From the NCBI RefSeq assembly GCF_005239225.2, contig NC_133286.1, positions 21,962,572-22,026,571 on the forward strand: 64,000 bases of DNA, in the 5' to 3' direction. The DNA comes from Populus alba (taxonomy: Eukaryota > Streptophyta > Magnoliopsida > Malpighiales > Salicaceae). Both the position numbers and the translations under genes were made by a program. Shown piece after piece: positions 10,581 through 21,056 of the stretch; the stretch's first letter is position 1; each line of letters starts with the position of its first letter. The notes beneath the pieces are model-generated. The model saw only the letters and a list, made by a program, of their open reading frames with translations, was not told the DNA's origin and made no database searches.

Positions 10581-12202
10581 TGATGTAACCATATTATTCG
10601 ATAGTTTCACCTGCATTTAACTAGTGTTTTGCATATGTTATTTCTATAAAATGCCTTGATATTCTTTGTTTATGTTTTGAAGGCACTTTTGGATGAAAGA
10701 TACAAAAAGGAGTAAATTGGCAGATTTGACGTTCAGTCGATGTTTTGTGCAGAGCGTGAGTTCTAGAGTCGAAACGAAGTGATTCTAATGGCATTAAAAA
10801 GCTAACATCCATGCCTTTCTGGAAATGTAATGCAAGAAAAATAAAAAGAGAAAGATCATGGAAATCACATCCTTCAAAGTCAAATCACGCAGTCGCCCAA
10901 TGTTGACCTTTGCCCATTCAAAATTCAATATCTGGCGCTTCAGAAGTCCAATTGATGCAAACTCAATTTTTTTGGATTCCTTACTCAAAGCTCTATAAAC
11001 GCTCCAAAATTCAGCCAAAAACGATGTCATATAAGGGAGATATGTTTTTTCAAAGATGACAGCTGAATTCTGCCAGCAAGCAGGTTGCGTGAAGAAACGA
11101 ATCCAAATTTCATCCAGAAGCATCCAAACCGACCAGAAATTTAGCTCCTCTAGTAAATATTCTAGAAGGTCAAGGAAGGCAGCCACCAACCTCAAGTCAG
11201 CCAGCAGCCAACAGCCAGCCACCAACCTCAAGTCAGCCAGCCGCCAGCCGCCTTCACACTACCACCATCTATTGATGTTCACACTTGAACTTTGATTTTC
11301 TTACTTACAATTTGTGTATAAATAGAGGGTGAGTAGAAGGAGGTAGCAGCAAGGAAGAAGTGAGGAAACACAAACTCTCCTCTCTACAAATCAGAAATTA
11401 TGTATTCTTTCATCTTTAGGAGTAGTTGTTCAATAGATATGGAAGGCTAAGCTCGTTTTCTTGGTTGCAAGGACACAACAAACCTTCGGATTTCAAGAAC
11501 TGTGAGATTTATTCTTCATTTTATTTTCAGTTTATGTTATGAATGAGTATGATTGTTTTCCTATGCATATTTCTTATGATTGTTTATCTTAATTGCTAGA
11601 GCGGACTCTAAGTTATTATTGTGAACAATTTATTGCTAAGTTTGATATCAAAATCGGAGTTGTGGTATATAAACTTGTGAAGCAACTAAGCTTGATAATT
11701 GTAGCGGAACTACGTTATTAAACTTAGGGAGAACATTCGATCATAGCAACACAAATTGACAACTTGGTTGTTAAGATTAATGAATTTATCTGGATCTTAA
11801 GGCTGCCATTGGATTAAATCATTAGTGCGGACACTGTGATTGTTTGTTGGTTAGGGCTAGTTATACGGCGGATCCGTTAATTAACCAATATGAAGAAAAG
11901 ATAAAATTCATAATATAAACTGGAGTTTCGTTTCAAGGATCGATTCTAATTTCCGTAGGTGGATGTGTGCTTGCAACCAAGGTTTGTTTTCTTGATAAAT
12001 TTCAGTTTCAATTGATTTTGTTTGCTAGTTTCATTTCTTCTAGATTTTAGATCATCATAAAGCAAAACCCCTCAATTACATAACATACAACATAAAAATC
12101 TGACTTCAAACTTCCTCGTGGGATCGACCACTTGCTTGCTCTATACTATCTTGTGTGTTTTAAGCTAGGGTAATTAATTTGTGCGACCGCGACATCGCAA
12201 CA
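10581..12202 (+). mobile_element. Solo LTR nested in Copia gag
   Basis: 1,622 bases beginning TGATGTAACC and ending CGCAACA, flanked by a 5-base duplication TCTAT (10576-10580 and 12203-12207). There is no internal coding region, primer site or second LTR, so it is a solo LTR left after recombination. A TATA box (TATAAATA, about 11318) with leader-like text after it fits an LTR promoter. The tail (gggatcgacc ... gtgcgaccgcgacatcgc) resembles Ty3-gypsy LTR ends of the Athila/Tat type; that assignment is inference. Removing it and one TCTAT rejoins the gag codons in frame. Confidence 0.88.
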
Positions 12203-14320
12203 TCTATGGCATTGGCCAGTAAATTTTTACATACCCCTTTTAGCACAACTAAGAGAAATTTTGCAAACCAGAGGAAAGAAAGGCCATACTGTCCACATTG
12301 TCACACACATGGTCACACACTCGAAAATTGCTATAAGGCTGGAAATGCTGAGCCTCCAGTATGTTCTCACTGCAATATGAGTGGTCACATGGTTGAGAAA
12401 TGTTACAAGCTTCATAGGTATCCACCGGGTCACAAGCTGTACAAAGGAAAAGTTACAAGTTCCTTTGCTAATCAAGCTGTTGTGTTATCAAATCCTTATC
12501 AGGAGGAGGTGAGTGAGGAGAAAATGGTTTTCACGAAAGAGCAATATCTTCATCTCATGAGCCTTATTCAGCCCAAAGGTCTTTTAACTGCAGCTCCCCC
12601 GGCAAGTCAAACTCCATCCAATTCAAAAACCACTTTCACACCTTCAAAGATGTCTGGTAAAATTATGCTTTGTAATGATATTCCTGCTGATTTTTTAAAG
12701 TCAAATACTATTTCCTGGATTATTGATTCAGGGGCTACAGACCATATGGTGTGTAGTCCTTCCTTTTTCACTTCTAATATTGCAGAGGTCTCTTATAGGG
12801 TAAGTTTGCCTAATAAAACTTTTGTCTCAGCTACACACCTCGGCAGTATTCAACTTACTAATCAGATTGCCCTTGATGATGTTTTGTGCATTCCTTCTTT
12901 TTCCTTTAATTTGATCTCTGTTAAACGACTTACTGAAAATCTGAATTGTTGTTTGGTTTTTATAAATAATACATGCTTTATACAAGACCTTTCCACCTGG
13001 ACCACGATTGGAATTGCTGAAGTGAGAAGTGGCTTGTATCACCTTCTTCCTAGAGCAGTTTCTCCTTCATCCTTGGCTGACCTTCTATCATGTTTGTCTC
13101 CGAACTTCCCTTCAGTTGCTATTTCTGTTCAAAGTAGTATAGATGTGATTGATCTTTGGCATTGTCGCCTTGGTCGCATTTCTGATTCACGAATGAAGTT
13201 GATAGATGACCCTGCTGTAAGAAACAACTTTTTCATAAATACAACTTCTCCTTGTTGCATTTGTCCCCTTGCCAAACAGCATAGACTTTCTTTTCCTGTT
13301 AGTGCACATAAATCTTCTACTCTTTTTCAGTTAGTACACTGTGATATTTGGGGGCCATGTTCCACTAATGCTTATGATGGTTCAAGGTATTTTTTGACCT
13401 TAATAGATGATTTATCTAGAACAACTTGGGTCTATTTACTTCAAACCAAATCTAAAACAAGAAAATGCATTGAATCCTTCTACCACCTAGTACACACGCA
13501 GTTCAACTGTAAAATTAAGAACCTACGTAGTGATAATGGTATTGAGTTCAGGATGACTGACTTTTATAATGAAAAGGGGATTATTCACCAACGAACTTGT
13601 GTTGAGACACCCCAACAAAATGGGATCGTTGAGAGAAAACACCAACACTTATTAAATGTAGCTCGTGCACTATTTTTCCAATCTAACCTTCCCCTCTCAT
13701 TTTGGAATGATTGTATCTTGACTGCGGTCTATCTTATAAATAGAACACCTACCCCTATACTTGCAAATCGAACCCCCTACGAAGTTCTTTTTGATAATAA
13801 ACTAAATTATTCTCATTTGAAAATATTTGGGTGCCTTTGTTTTGCCACAACCATTTCACATGGAAGAAGAAAATTTGATCCAAGAGGTAGGAAGTGTATT
13901 TTTCTGGGTTACCCTTTTGGAGTCAAGGGCTATAAGCTGATGGATTTACATAGTAGGACCATATTTCTTTCTAAGGATGTCCTTTTTCATGAAACTCATT
14001 TTCCTTTCAAGTCACCCTGTACCACCACTACAGAACATTCCACTTCCAATTCTACACTAGGACTGCAGACCATTCCTTGTTCAGATCACTCATCTGATTC
14101 TTATTGCTTTCCACAGAATGAAGACACCATCCCTCTTTCACCAAACACTCCTTCCAGTAGTCCTACTTTCACTCCTCAGGATTTTGAGCTTGAACACTCC
14201 CAAGTCTCTTCTAGTCCTATTGCAAATGATACTCCCTCATCTTCCCCTCATATTGAACTTCGAAAATCCATTAGAAACAGGACTGCCCCTAAATACTTGC
14301 AGGATTTTCATTGTCAATAA
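12203..14320 (+). pseudogene. Copia gag zinc knuckles, protease and integrase
   Basis: Open from the junction with the solo LTR to a TAA at 14318-14320. In order: two CCHC-like knuckles (CPHCHTHGHTLENC and CSHCNMSGHMVEKC, about 12291-12405), the aspartic protease core IIDSGATDHMV (about 12718-12750), the GAG-pre-integrase region (LWHCRLGRISDSRM), integrase catalytic residues in HCDIWGP and RSDNGIEF and the TPQQNGIVERKHQ segment, then the SIRNRTAPKYLQDF linker before RT. The TAA splits integrase from RT; the frame stays the same after it, so it is a single nonsense change. Confidence 0.92.
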
Positions 14321-16020
14321 GCTGCACTCACTTCAGATTTTCAATCAGCGGCACATGTATCATTCCCTCCTACGAACTGTTCTTTTCCCCTATCCAATTA
14401 CCTTTCATATTATTGTTTTTCACCCAAGTTTCAAGTTTTTTCTTCTCAACTTTCTATTATGGTCGAGCCCACCTCCTATTCTGCAGCAGTTAAGGATCTA
14501 GGTTGGTGTAATGCCATGGATGCAGAATTGCAAGCTTTGGAAGAGAATCAGACTTGGATTCTCACTGATCTGCCTCCTGGGAAAGACACCGTGGACTGTA
14601 AATATGTCTACAAAATCAAGAGGAATTCAGATGGCAGTATAGAGAGATTGAAGGCCAGATTAGTTGCAAAGGGGTATACTCAACAAGAAGGCATCGATTA
14701 TCATGAGACTTTCTCTCCAGTAGCCAAGATGGTCACTGTGCAATGTCTTCTATCAGTTGCTGTTGTTCGTGGTTGGCATTTGCATCAATTCGATGTCAAT
14801 AATGCTTTCCTACATGGTGACTTACAAGAAGCTATTTACATGAGAAAACCACCAGGGTACAACAAGGGCACCACTGGACAGGTGTGCAAACTCCTCAAAA
14901 GCTTGTATGGTTTGAAGCAGGCCAACAGACAATGGTATGCAAAACTTACCTCGTGCTTGTTGGATTTTGGTTTCTCTCAGTCCAAGGCTGATTACAGCCT
15001 GTTCACCATGTCTACTAGCACTTCTTTCACTGCTCTTCTTGTTTATGTCGATGACATAATCCTTGCCAGTAGCTCCATGACAACATCATTGCAGTCAAGG
15101 ATTGTTTGCATGATAGATTTAAGATCAAGGACTTAGGTGCCTTGAGATTTTTTCTTGGAATCGAAGTGGCACGATCACCTACAGGAATCCACATCTTCCA
15201 ACGAAAGTATGCTCTTGATATTCTAGCTGATTCCGGGATCCTTGGTTGTAAACCAGTCACAATTCCTATGGAACAAAATTCTAGGTTATGCAGGGATGAC
15301 GACGACTGTTTGGATGATCCCTCTACATATAGAAGACTCATTGGCAGATTGCTTTATCTCACCTTCACAAGACCTGACATTAGTTACCCAGTCCAAGTTC
15401 TGAGTCAGTTTATGGATAAACCTTCCAAAACTCACTTGACAGCTGCACACAAGGTTCTAAGGTACATCAAATCTGCTCCTGGACAAGGCTTGTTATTGTC
15501 CGCTTCTTCGAACTTAGAGTTAATTGCTTATTGTGATTCTGATTGGGCTTCATGCCCTGATACTCGTCGGTCAGTTATAGGGTATTGTGTTCTACTTGGT
15601 CAGTCTCTCATTTAATGGAAATCCAAGAAACAAAGCATAATATCTCGATCTTATGCAGAGGCAGAATACCGTGCCATGGATGCCACCGTCTCTGAGCTCA
15701 CTTGGCTTCGTTTTCTACTTACTGATCTGCATATCACACACTCTCAGGCAGCTACTCTTTACTGTGATAATCAAGCTGCAATTCACATTGCCTCCAACCT
15801 AGTTTTCCACTAACGTACGAAGCACATTGAGCTGGATTGTCATCTCATCAGAAATAAAATTTTGGAAGGATCCATTATCACAATGCATGTTCCTACTCAC
15901 CTTCAACGAGCTGACCTTCTTACTAAGGCACTTCCCTCTTCCCTTCTGCGATCTCACTTACTCAAGCTGGGAATTGTCAACCTACATTCTCCATCTTGTG
16001 GGGGGTATTACGGGACATGA
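14321..16020 (+). pseudogene. Copia reverse transcriptase and RNase H, broken
   Basis: Continues the polyprotein frame after the nonsense codon. RT core: [45 protein letters not shown], and the catalytic YVDD at about 15043. A one-base deletion near 15092 moves the frame; the other frame carries [15 protein letters not shown] and GRLLYLTFTRPDISYPV to RNase H (IAYCDSDWASCPDTRRSVIGY). Stops at 15613-15615 and 15811-15813 interrupt RNase H, which continues as [10 protein letters not shown] and LYCDNQAA. The original stop is probably the TGA at 16018-16020, inside the right LTR. Confidence 0.9.
15998..16005 (+). other. Polypurine tract of the Copia element
   Basis: GTGGGGGG directly abuts the right LTR, the position of the plus-strand primer. 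It is short and carries one T. Confidence 0.65.
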
Positions 16021-16354
16021 ATATTACTACCAGTGGAGGCACGACGACTAGTCGCCCAGCTCTCCCATCACAAGCACACGATGATAGATAACACATGCTT
16101 TATTGTATTCTTTTGTTTCTGTTACTAGCAATTATTACTTTAAGCATAAGCTGGATTACACTCCCTTTTTCCCTTTTCTTTTTCCTTAGTTAGTTAGACG
16201 ATACTAACAGAATATAGGAATACAGTATATATATCAGTCCCTTCTGTAAAGAGAACACAAAAAGTGTGGGAGAAACAAAATTCAATACAGGCAGAAAACT
16301 TATTCCTTCCATGAGTCGGTTGTTCTTCTTTTCCAGGTTTTGATAAATCTTACA
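16006..16354 (+). repeat. 3' LTR of the Copia element
   Basis: 349 bases, about 97 percent identical to 9438-9787 by eye. The target duplication AAAAA follows at 16355-16359. Confidence 0.93.
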
Positions 16355-16359
16355 AAAAA

Positions 16360-16813
16360 GCATGCATCAAGAATATTTATTCACTCTTTATTGATCTAAA
16401 AACAACACACAAGTATATGATTATATAGGCTATACAAGAAATTCTAATCCAGGTAGATAATTCTAATCTGGATAGGTAATTATTCTTATACATAAATATA
16501 TCTTAATTAGAGGTAACGGCCAAATCCTAAATTTCTCCCTTATAATTTCTCCCTTAAATCTTCTGCAATAACTCACACCAACATATACATGTGAAAATCA
16601 AGGCTCGTTGGCCCGCCTGTTGGAAGTTTGCTCGATTTCTGTAGCTCGACAGCAATCCTACTTTAATTTTATATTCATCCAGTACTAAAATCTCCAACTA
16701 AACTATGTATCTATCCTACTATAAGTTTGCTTTTCTTTTCCAGTACACTTGGACTTTTTTCTTCATAAGATTTCATCTTTTCATCTAGCACCTTTTTTCA
16801 AAGAGGAGAAACC
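16360..16813 (+). other. Sequence between Copia and the NLR start, probable remaining leader intron
   Basis: T-rich DNA with no open frame. Its end (ttttttcaaag at about 16793-16803, ten bases before the ATG) looks like a splice acceptor just before an NLR start codon, as in the intact NLR where an acceptor lies five bases before the ATG. If 9227-9437 is the leader, this is the other side of the same intron. Confidence 0.4.
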
Positions 16814-16915
16814 ATGATGGTTGTGGCATTGATTGGAGAATCACTTCTCTCTGCTGTCATTGAGGTTCTGGTCGACAGGATAGCCTCCTCAGAGGTTAAG
16901 AAATTCATCAAATAA
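16814..16915 (+). pseudogene. N-terminal coiled-coil start of an NLR, truncated
   Basis: ATG followed by 33 codons reading MMVVALIGESLLSAVIEVLV..., clearly homologous to the first residues of the intact NLR at 36318 (MALALIGESILAAVLEVLM). A TAA at 16913-16915 ends it as the text turns into AT-rich repeat. The CC domain normally continues for another hundred residues. The missing continuation, minus roughly 15 residues, resembles the N-terminal side of the NLR frame at 21057, so the two are best read as halves of one broken gene. A GTTAAG inside it could serve as a weak donor, so splicing across the 4.1-kb block cannot be excluded. Confidence 0.8.
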
Positions 16916-16919
16916 CTCG

Positions 16920-18540
16920 TAAAAATATAGTTTAATTCAAAAAAAAATTTAAAATGATATATTTTTTAAAATAATATTAAAATAAAAATAAATTATATTG
17001 ATATGGGTCAACCCGAGTTAACTTGTCAAATTCATTACCCGAGTTATGAGACTATGATAATCTTATAGAAAATAAATTATGAAGTCTAATTCTCAACCAA
17101 CCAAATATTAAAGGATAAAATTAAAATAAATAAATAAATCATGTGGGGATTGACTCGATGTGACTCGGTTGATTTAGCTTGTTCAAAGGCAACCCGAACA
17201 ACTTGTAAAAACATAGTTTGACTTAGAAAAAAATTCAATATGATATTTTTTTTTTAATATGAAGATAACAAAGTAATAGATTGAATTGGGTCAACTAGAG
17301 TTAATTTATCAAATTCATGATCTAGATTATGAGACTATAAAGTCTAATTCCTAAACAATCGAATATTGGAGGATATTATTAAAAAAAAATCAATTAAAAA
17401 ATAACTTAAAAAAAGTAAACCGAGTTAATCTATCAAGCTCACAACCCAGGTTATAAAATAAAGATAACCCTATAGAAACAAAATTAAAACAAATTACAAA
17501 GTTCAATTCTTAATAAGTGAAATGTTAAAGGATAAGATTAAAAAAAGAAATCAAATTTATAAATAACATCAAAATAACTCAAGTCAATCCACCAAACTCA
17601 TAACTCGTTATGAGATCGAAATAATTTTATATATAAAAAAATCTGATTTAACTCATCAAATCCGTAACTCTATTTACGAGACCGAGATAACATCATAAAG
17701 AGTAAATAAAAATAAATTATAAAGTGCAATCCTCAATTTACCATGTCAAATCCAAAATTGAACGATGCAATTTGTAAAAATTTGAATTAAAAAATAACAT
17801 AAAAATAATTCGGTCAATTCGGGTTAACCCGTAAAGCACTATTAAAAATAACCTAATAATGAGGTCAAAATAACCTAATAAAAAAGATTAAAACAAACCA
17901 TGAATCTTAATTCCTAATGAAATACAATATTAAATAATGAAATTTGGGAAAAAAAGTCAATTAAAAAAATTAAGTCAATTGGGTTACCTCGTTAAGCTTG
18001 CAATTTAGGTTATGAGATAGAGATAACTCAATAAAAAAACAAATCTAATATTAAAGGATTCGTGAATTAGGTCATGAAACCAAGATAACCTCCTAGAAAC
18101 AAAATTAAAAAGAACTACATTTAACCTGAATTAAAATGCTAAAAATCACGCCTTTGATCATTGGACTAAGATAACCTTATAGAAAATAATTTGAAATAGA
18201 TTTTGAAGCTTAATTCCCAACTAACCTAATATCGAATGATAAAGTTGAAAAAAAATTCAATTACAAAAACATAAAAAACAGATTGAGTCAACTCAGGTTA
18301 ACCCGCTAAGTATTATTTCCGGATTATGAGTTTAGAATAACCTAATATAAAACAAACAAAACAAATTATGAAACTTAATTTTCAATTAATCCAATATTAA
18401 AATATAGAATTGTAAAAAAAAATTAATTAAAAAAAAATCAAGTCAACTTGGTTAATCCACTAAACTTACAATCTTTATTATAAAAATGAGATAACTTAAT
18501 AAAAAATAAATCTAATATTAAATTAAAAAATTCATTTTAA
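16920..18540. repeat. Array of degenerate ~150-200-base repeats
   Basis: About nine diverged copies of a module with the order 'gtcaacycgagttaacytgtc', 'yacccgagttatgagac', 'gataacctyatagaaa', 'aattatgaagtctaattcycaaccaa', 'aatattaaaggataaaatt'. Copies start near 17005, 17285, 17410, 17640, 17810, 17960, 18110, 18280 and 18430. No coding content. It occupies the gap between the two NLR halves. Confidence 0.75.
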
Positions 18541-18584
18541 AAAGCACTCATTCAAATGATTATAACATCACGTGAAAAGCTTGG

Positions 18585-18690
18585 CATTTAGTGAAAATTT
18601 TCCATCAAACCCCTTTTTTTAAAAAGATGTAATTTCCTGGAAAATAAATCAAAGAGAAACCGAGTAAAATTCCAAAAGAAGAGAAAGATG
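18585..18690 (+). repeat. NLR-associated ~110-base repeat, copy 1
   Basis: Text of the form cttggcatttagtgaaaatttt..ccatcaaaccc..aaataaatcaaagaraaaccgagtaaaa. Related copies are at about 19222, 25525, 25875, 26255, 30602, 30950 and 31325, all in this NLR region. Function unknown. Confidence 0.65.
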
Positions 18691-18699
18691 GAATATGGT

Positions 18700-18890
18700 T
18701 CAGTTAGTGTTTATTTTTATGTTTTAAAAATATTTTTTTAAAAATTAATTTTTTAAATTAATATATATTTTAATATTTTTTATATTTTGATATGCTGATA
18801 TTAAAAATATTTTTTTAAAAAATAAAAAAATTATTTTGATATATTTTTAAAAAAAAAATCACTTTAAAAAAACAACTATTACCACACTCT
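18700..18890. mobile_element. MITE-like element, 'gtgttt...ccacac' type
   Basis: AT-rich, near-palindromic at the large scale, ending in aacaactattaccacac. This matches a very common Populus repeat of the form gtttgggagtg...ttttgatgtgctgatgtcaaaaat...caccactcc. Related copies are at 18941, 29187, 42690 and 43405. Boundaries are approximate and no clear target duplication is seen. Confidence 0.55.
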
Positions 18891-18940
18891 GTACACCCTT
18901 ACCCACATAAATGGACTCCAAAGCATAACAAGTTAAGGAG

Positions 18941-19145
18941 TGTTTGGGAGTGTAGTAATGATTATTTTTAATAATGTTTTTTACTTGAAAATATATTAAA
19001 ATAATATTAAAAAAAAATAAAAAAATTATGACGTATTAAAATAATCTATAGATATTAAAAAAAATATTAATTAAAAAATTAAAAAATATTATTTTAAAAC
19101 ATTTCCAATTAAAATATATTTTAAAACAAACAACAACTATATTTC
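18941..19145. mobile_element. MITE-like element, second copy
   Basis: Starts gtgtttgggagtgtagtaat and runs into AT-rich DNA with 'acaaacaacaactatatttcc' near its end. It is the same family as 18700-18890, placed about 50 bases after it. Ends are approximate. Confidence 0.5.
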
Positions 19146-19171
19146 CTAACACATTTTCAAGTAAAAGTATT

Positions 19172-19230
19172 TACGCTACTTGGATCTTTCCTGGTCAGAT
19201 TTAGTAACGTTGCCTGAAGAAGTGAAAAAC
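19172..19230 (+). pseudogene. Scrap of NLR leucine-rich repeat coding sequence
   Basis: About 50 bases (tacttggatctttcctgg... to cctgaagaagtg) nearly identical to 22710-22757 in the NLR at 21057 (coding LDLSRSDLVTLPEEV). The match stops abruptly on both sides and is followed by copy 2 of the NLR-associated repeat. It looks like filler DNA captured at a break or the end of a conversion tract, not a gene. Confidence 0.75.
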
Positions 19231-20890
19231 TTGGCATTTAGTGATGTTTTTCCAATCAAACTTCAAACCCACTTTTTTCAAAGATGGAATCTCGAGGTAA
19301 ATAAATCGAAGACAAACCGAGTAAAATGGAGTCCAGAGCATAACATGTTTGCAGTTACAGAGCCGAGAGAGAGAAAGTTTTTGCTAGTTCTTTACACGAA
19401 TTGTTTTTTTAAAAATTTAATAGGTTAATGGTAAAAATAATTTTTTTAAAAAAATATAAATAAAAAATACTTCAGGTTGGTTTCCTACCCTTTTCCTTGT
19501 TGGGTTATTCCCCTGGATCTAGGAAATTTCTATGAGGCCTGCAAACTAAGGCTGTAACCTAACGAGCTTTGGATCTACACTGAAGAAATTTCGTGGGAAA
19601 TGGGTTAATGTGTCCTCTTATATACAATTTAATGTGTCCTCTTCATGCGTCTTCACGGACAGTGCTAGCCAGGGGGCCCGCACCACGGCACAGATCGCTC
19701 GGTTTGTGGTGTTGGATTAAAGGATATTTCAACTTCTTTGTTTACTGCTTTACTTTTCTTCATAGATAGCACATTATCAATGGCTTACGAAAAATAAATA
19801 AATAAATAAAACCATCAATTACGAGCTTCATAAGATAATTTCAGCTTAAAAAAACCCAAATCGATAATGTTTTCTTTTCCTTTGGTATCCGTTTAATCAA
19901 TCTTCTGGTTTGATCCTTGATAGTGCTGATTTTTATTTCTTGTGAAATATTTAGAATATCTCTTTTGAAATATCAATATCATCAGTTAATTTCATCAGCC
20001 ACTTCCACTTGTTTTTATTCATAGACTTGTGAAGTCAAGATTCCCATAATCCACACTTCATTTTTGCGATGGAGTGAAATGAATTCTAACACGTGTCCAT
20101 GTATCTGCCAGCTACCCTAATTAATCTGCACTAACAGTGACCATAACAGCTGTAACAATACTCCCTCAGTACTTACTTGTAACATCATCCTAATATATAT
20201 ATATATATATATAAAGTAGATTGGAAGCATGCATGGGTTTCTTACATGATTAACTAAACTTAATCCTGTAATATTGAATTATTTTATGAAAACATTATCT
20301 AAAACATGATTAATTGACATATTTAAAGTCAAATAAAAAACAAGCCATGTGAGGAGCGTGATTAGAATGATTTTCTATGGGACCCAGTTGTGACATCAGC
20401 TGTTTTTGTGTTTTTTTCTTTCAATCATAGCTCAAGACTAGGCATGGCATGATAATCGATTGATGGGGGTAGGGGCAATGGGAGCCACACGATCCATTTC
20501 ATGGTTGGTTTTTTTTTTTAATTATAAACATGGTTACATGTTCAGTTTAATTACATCTTAATTGATTCTATAAATTTTGAACTCAACAATTATATAAATA
20601 TTTAGTGTCTTTTAAAAGAGTTCAAATTCATAACCATAACCCCTAAAAAAAAAAGAAAAAAATATTATTTTAATAAATTTATAAATAAAAAATACTTTAA
20701 AAAAATATCAAACACCTCTAAATATTTTATAAATTCTTTACGGTAGCTTTTATATTTCTATAGATCTCATTTCACAATGCATTGCACCACAATAAAAACA
20801 TCATGTTTTATGTTTTTATCGGCAAAATGTAGCTTTTACATCTCCCACTTTCATGCATCACCTGCTCTCTGTTTTTTATTTTTAAGTCTG
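19231..20890. other. Intergenic and repeat DNA upstream of the second NLR half
   Basis: Holds copy 2 of the NLR-associated repeat (19222-19345), a (TA)n run at 20192-20211 and AT-rich filler. No protein-family frame was recognised. It could act as promoter for the downstream NLR frame, but no clear TATA-leader-ATG arrangement is visible. Confidence 0.5.
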
Positions 20891-21056
20891 CATGTAAAAG
20901 AAGTTACTGTTTAGCCCTCAGAGTATACAAAGTGGTATTCCTGGGAAGCTTTATGCCACTTCCCTTGAATATCCAAAGATTGTCGAAGAAGTTTCAAGTA
21001 AATTGAATCCCAGATTTTTGCCTGACGATAGACCGCTGAAGAGGTTGAAGACAACA

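Larger units (their letters stand above)
9438..16354 (+). mobile_element. Copia (Ty1-type) LTR retrotransposon, defective, host of a nested solo LTR
   Basis: A complete element of 6,917 bases with two near-identical LTRs, a 5-base AAAAA target duplication (9433-9437 and 16355-16359), a tRNA-Met-type primer site directly after the left LTR, a G-rich tract before the right LTR, and gag-protease-integrase-RT-RNase H in Copia order on the plus strand. It cannot be autonomous: a 1.6-kb element sits in gag, there are in-frame stops at 14318, 15613 and 15811, and a frameshift lies near 15092. It lies in a putative NLR leader intron. LTR divergence of about 3 percent indicates a fairly recent but not brand-new insertion. 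Confidence 0.95.

Noticed and set aside
10794..11231. 145-codon minus-strand frame as a gene
   Set aside because: It lies inside the solo LTR, on the opposite strand to its promoter, and has no family character.
19180..19428. 82-codon frame with LRR-like start as an NLR gene
   Set aside because: Only about 50 bases are LRR; the rest reads through the NLR-associated repeat and A-rich DNA.
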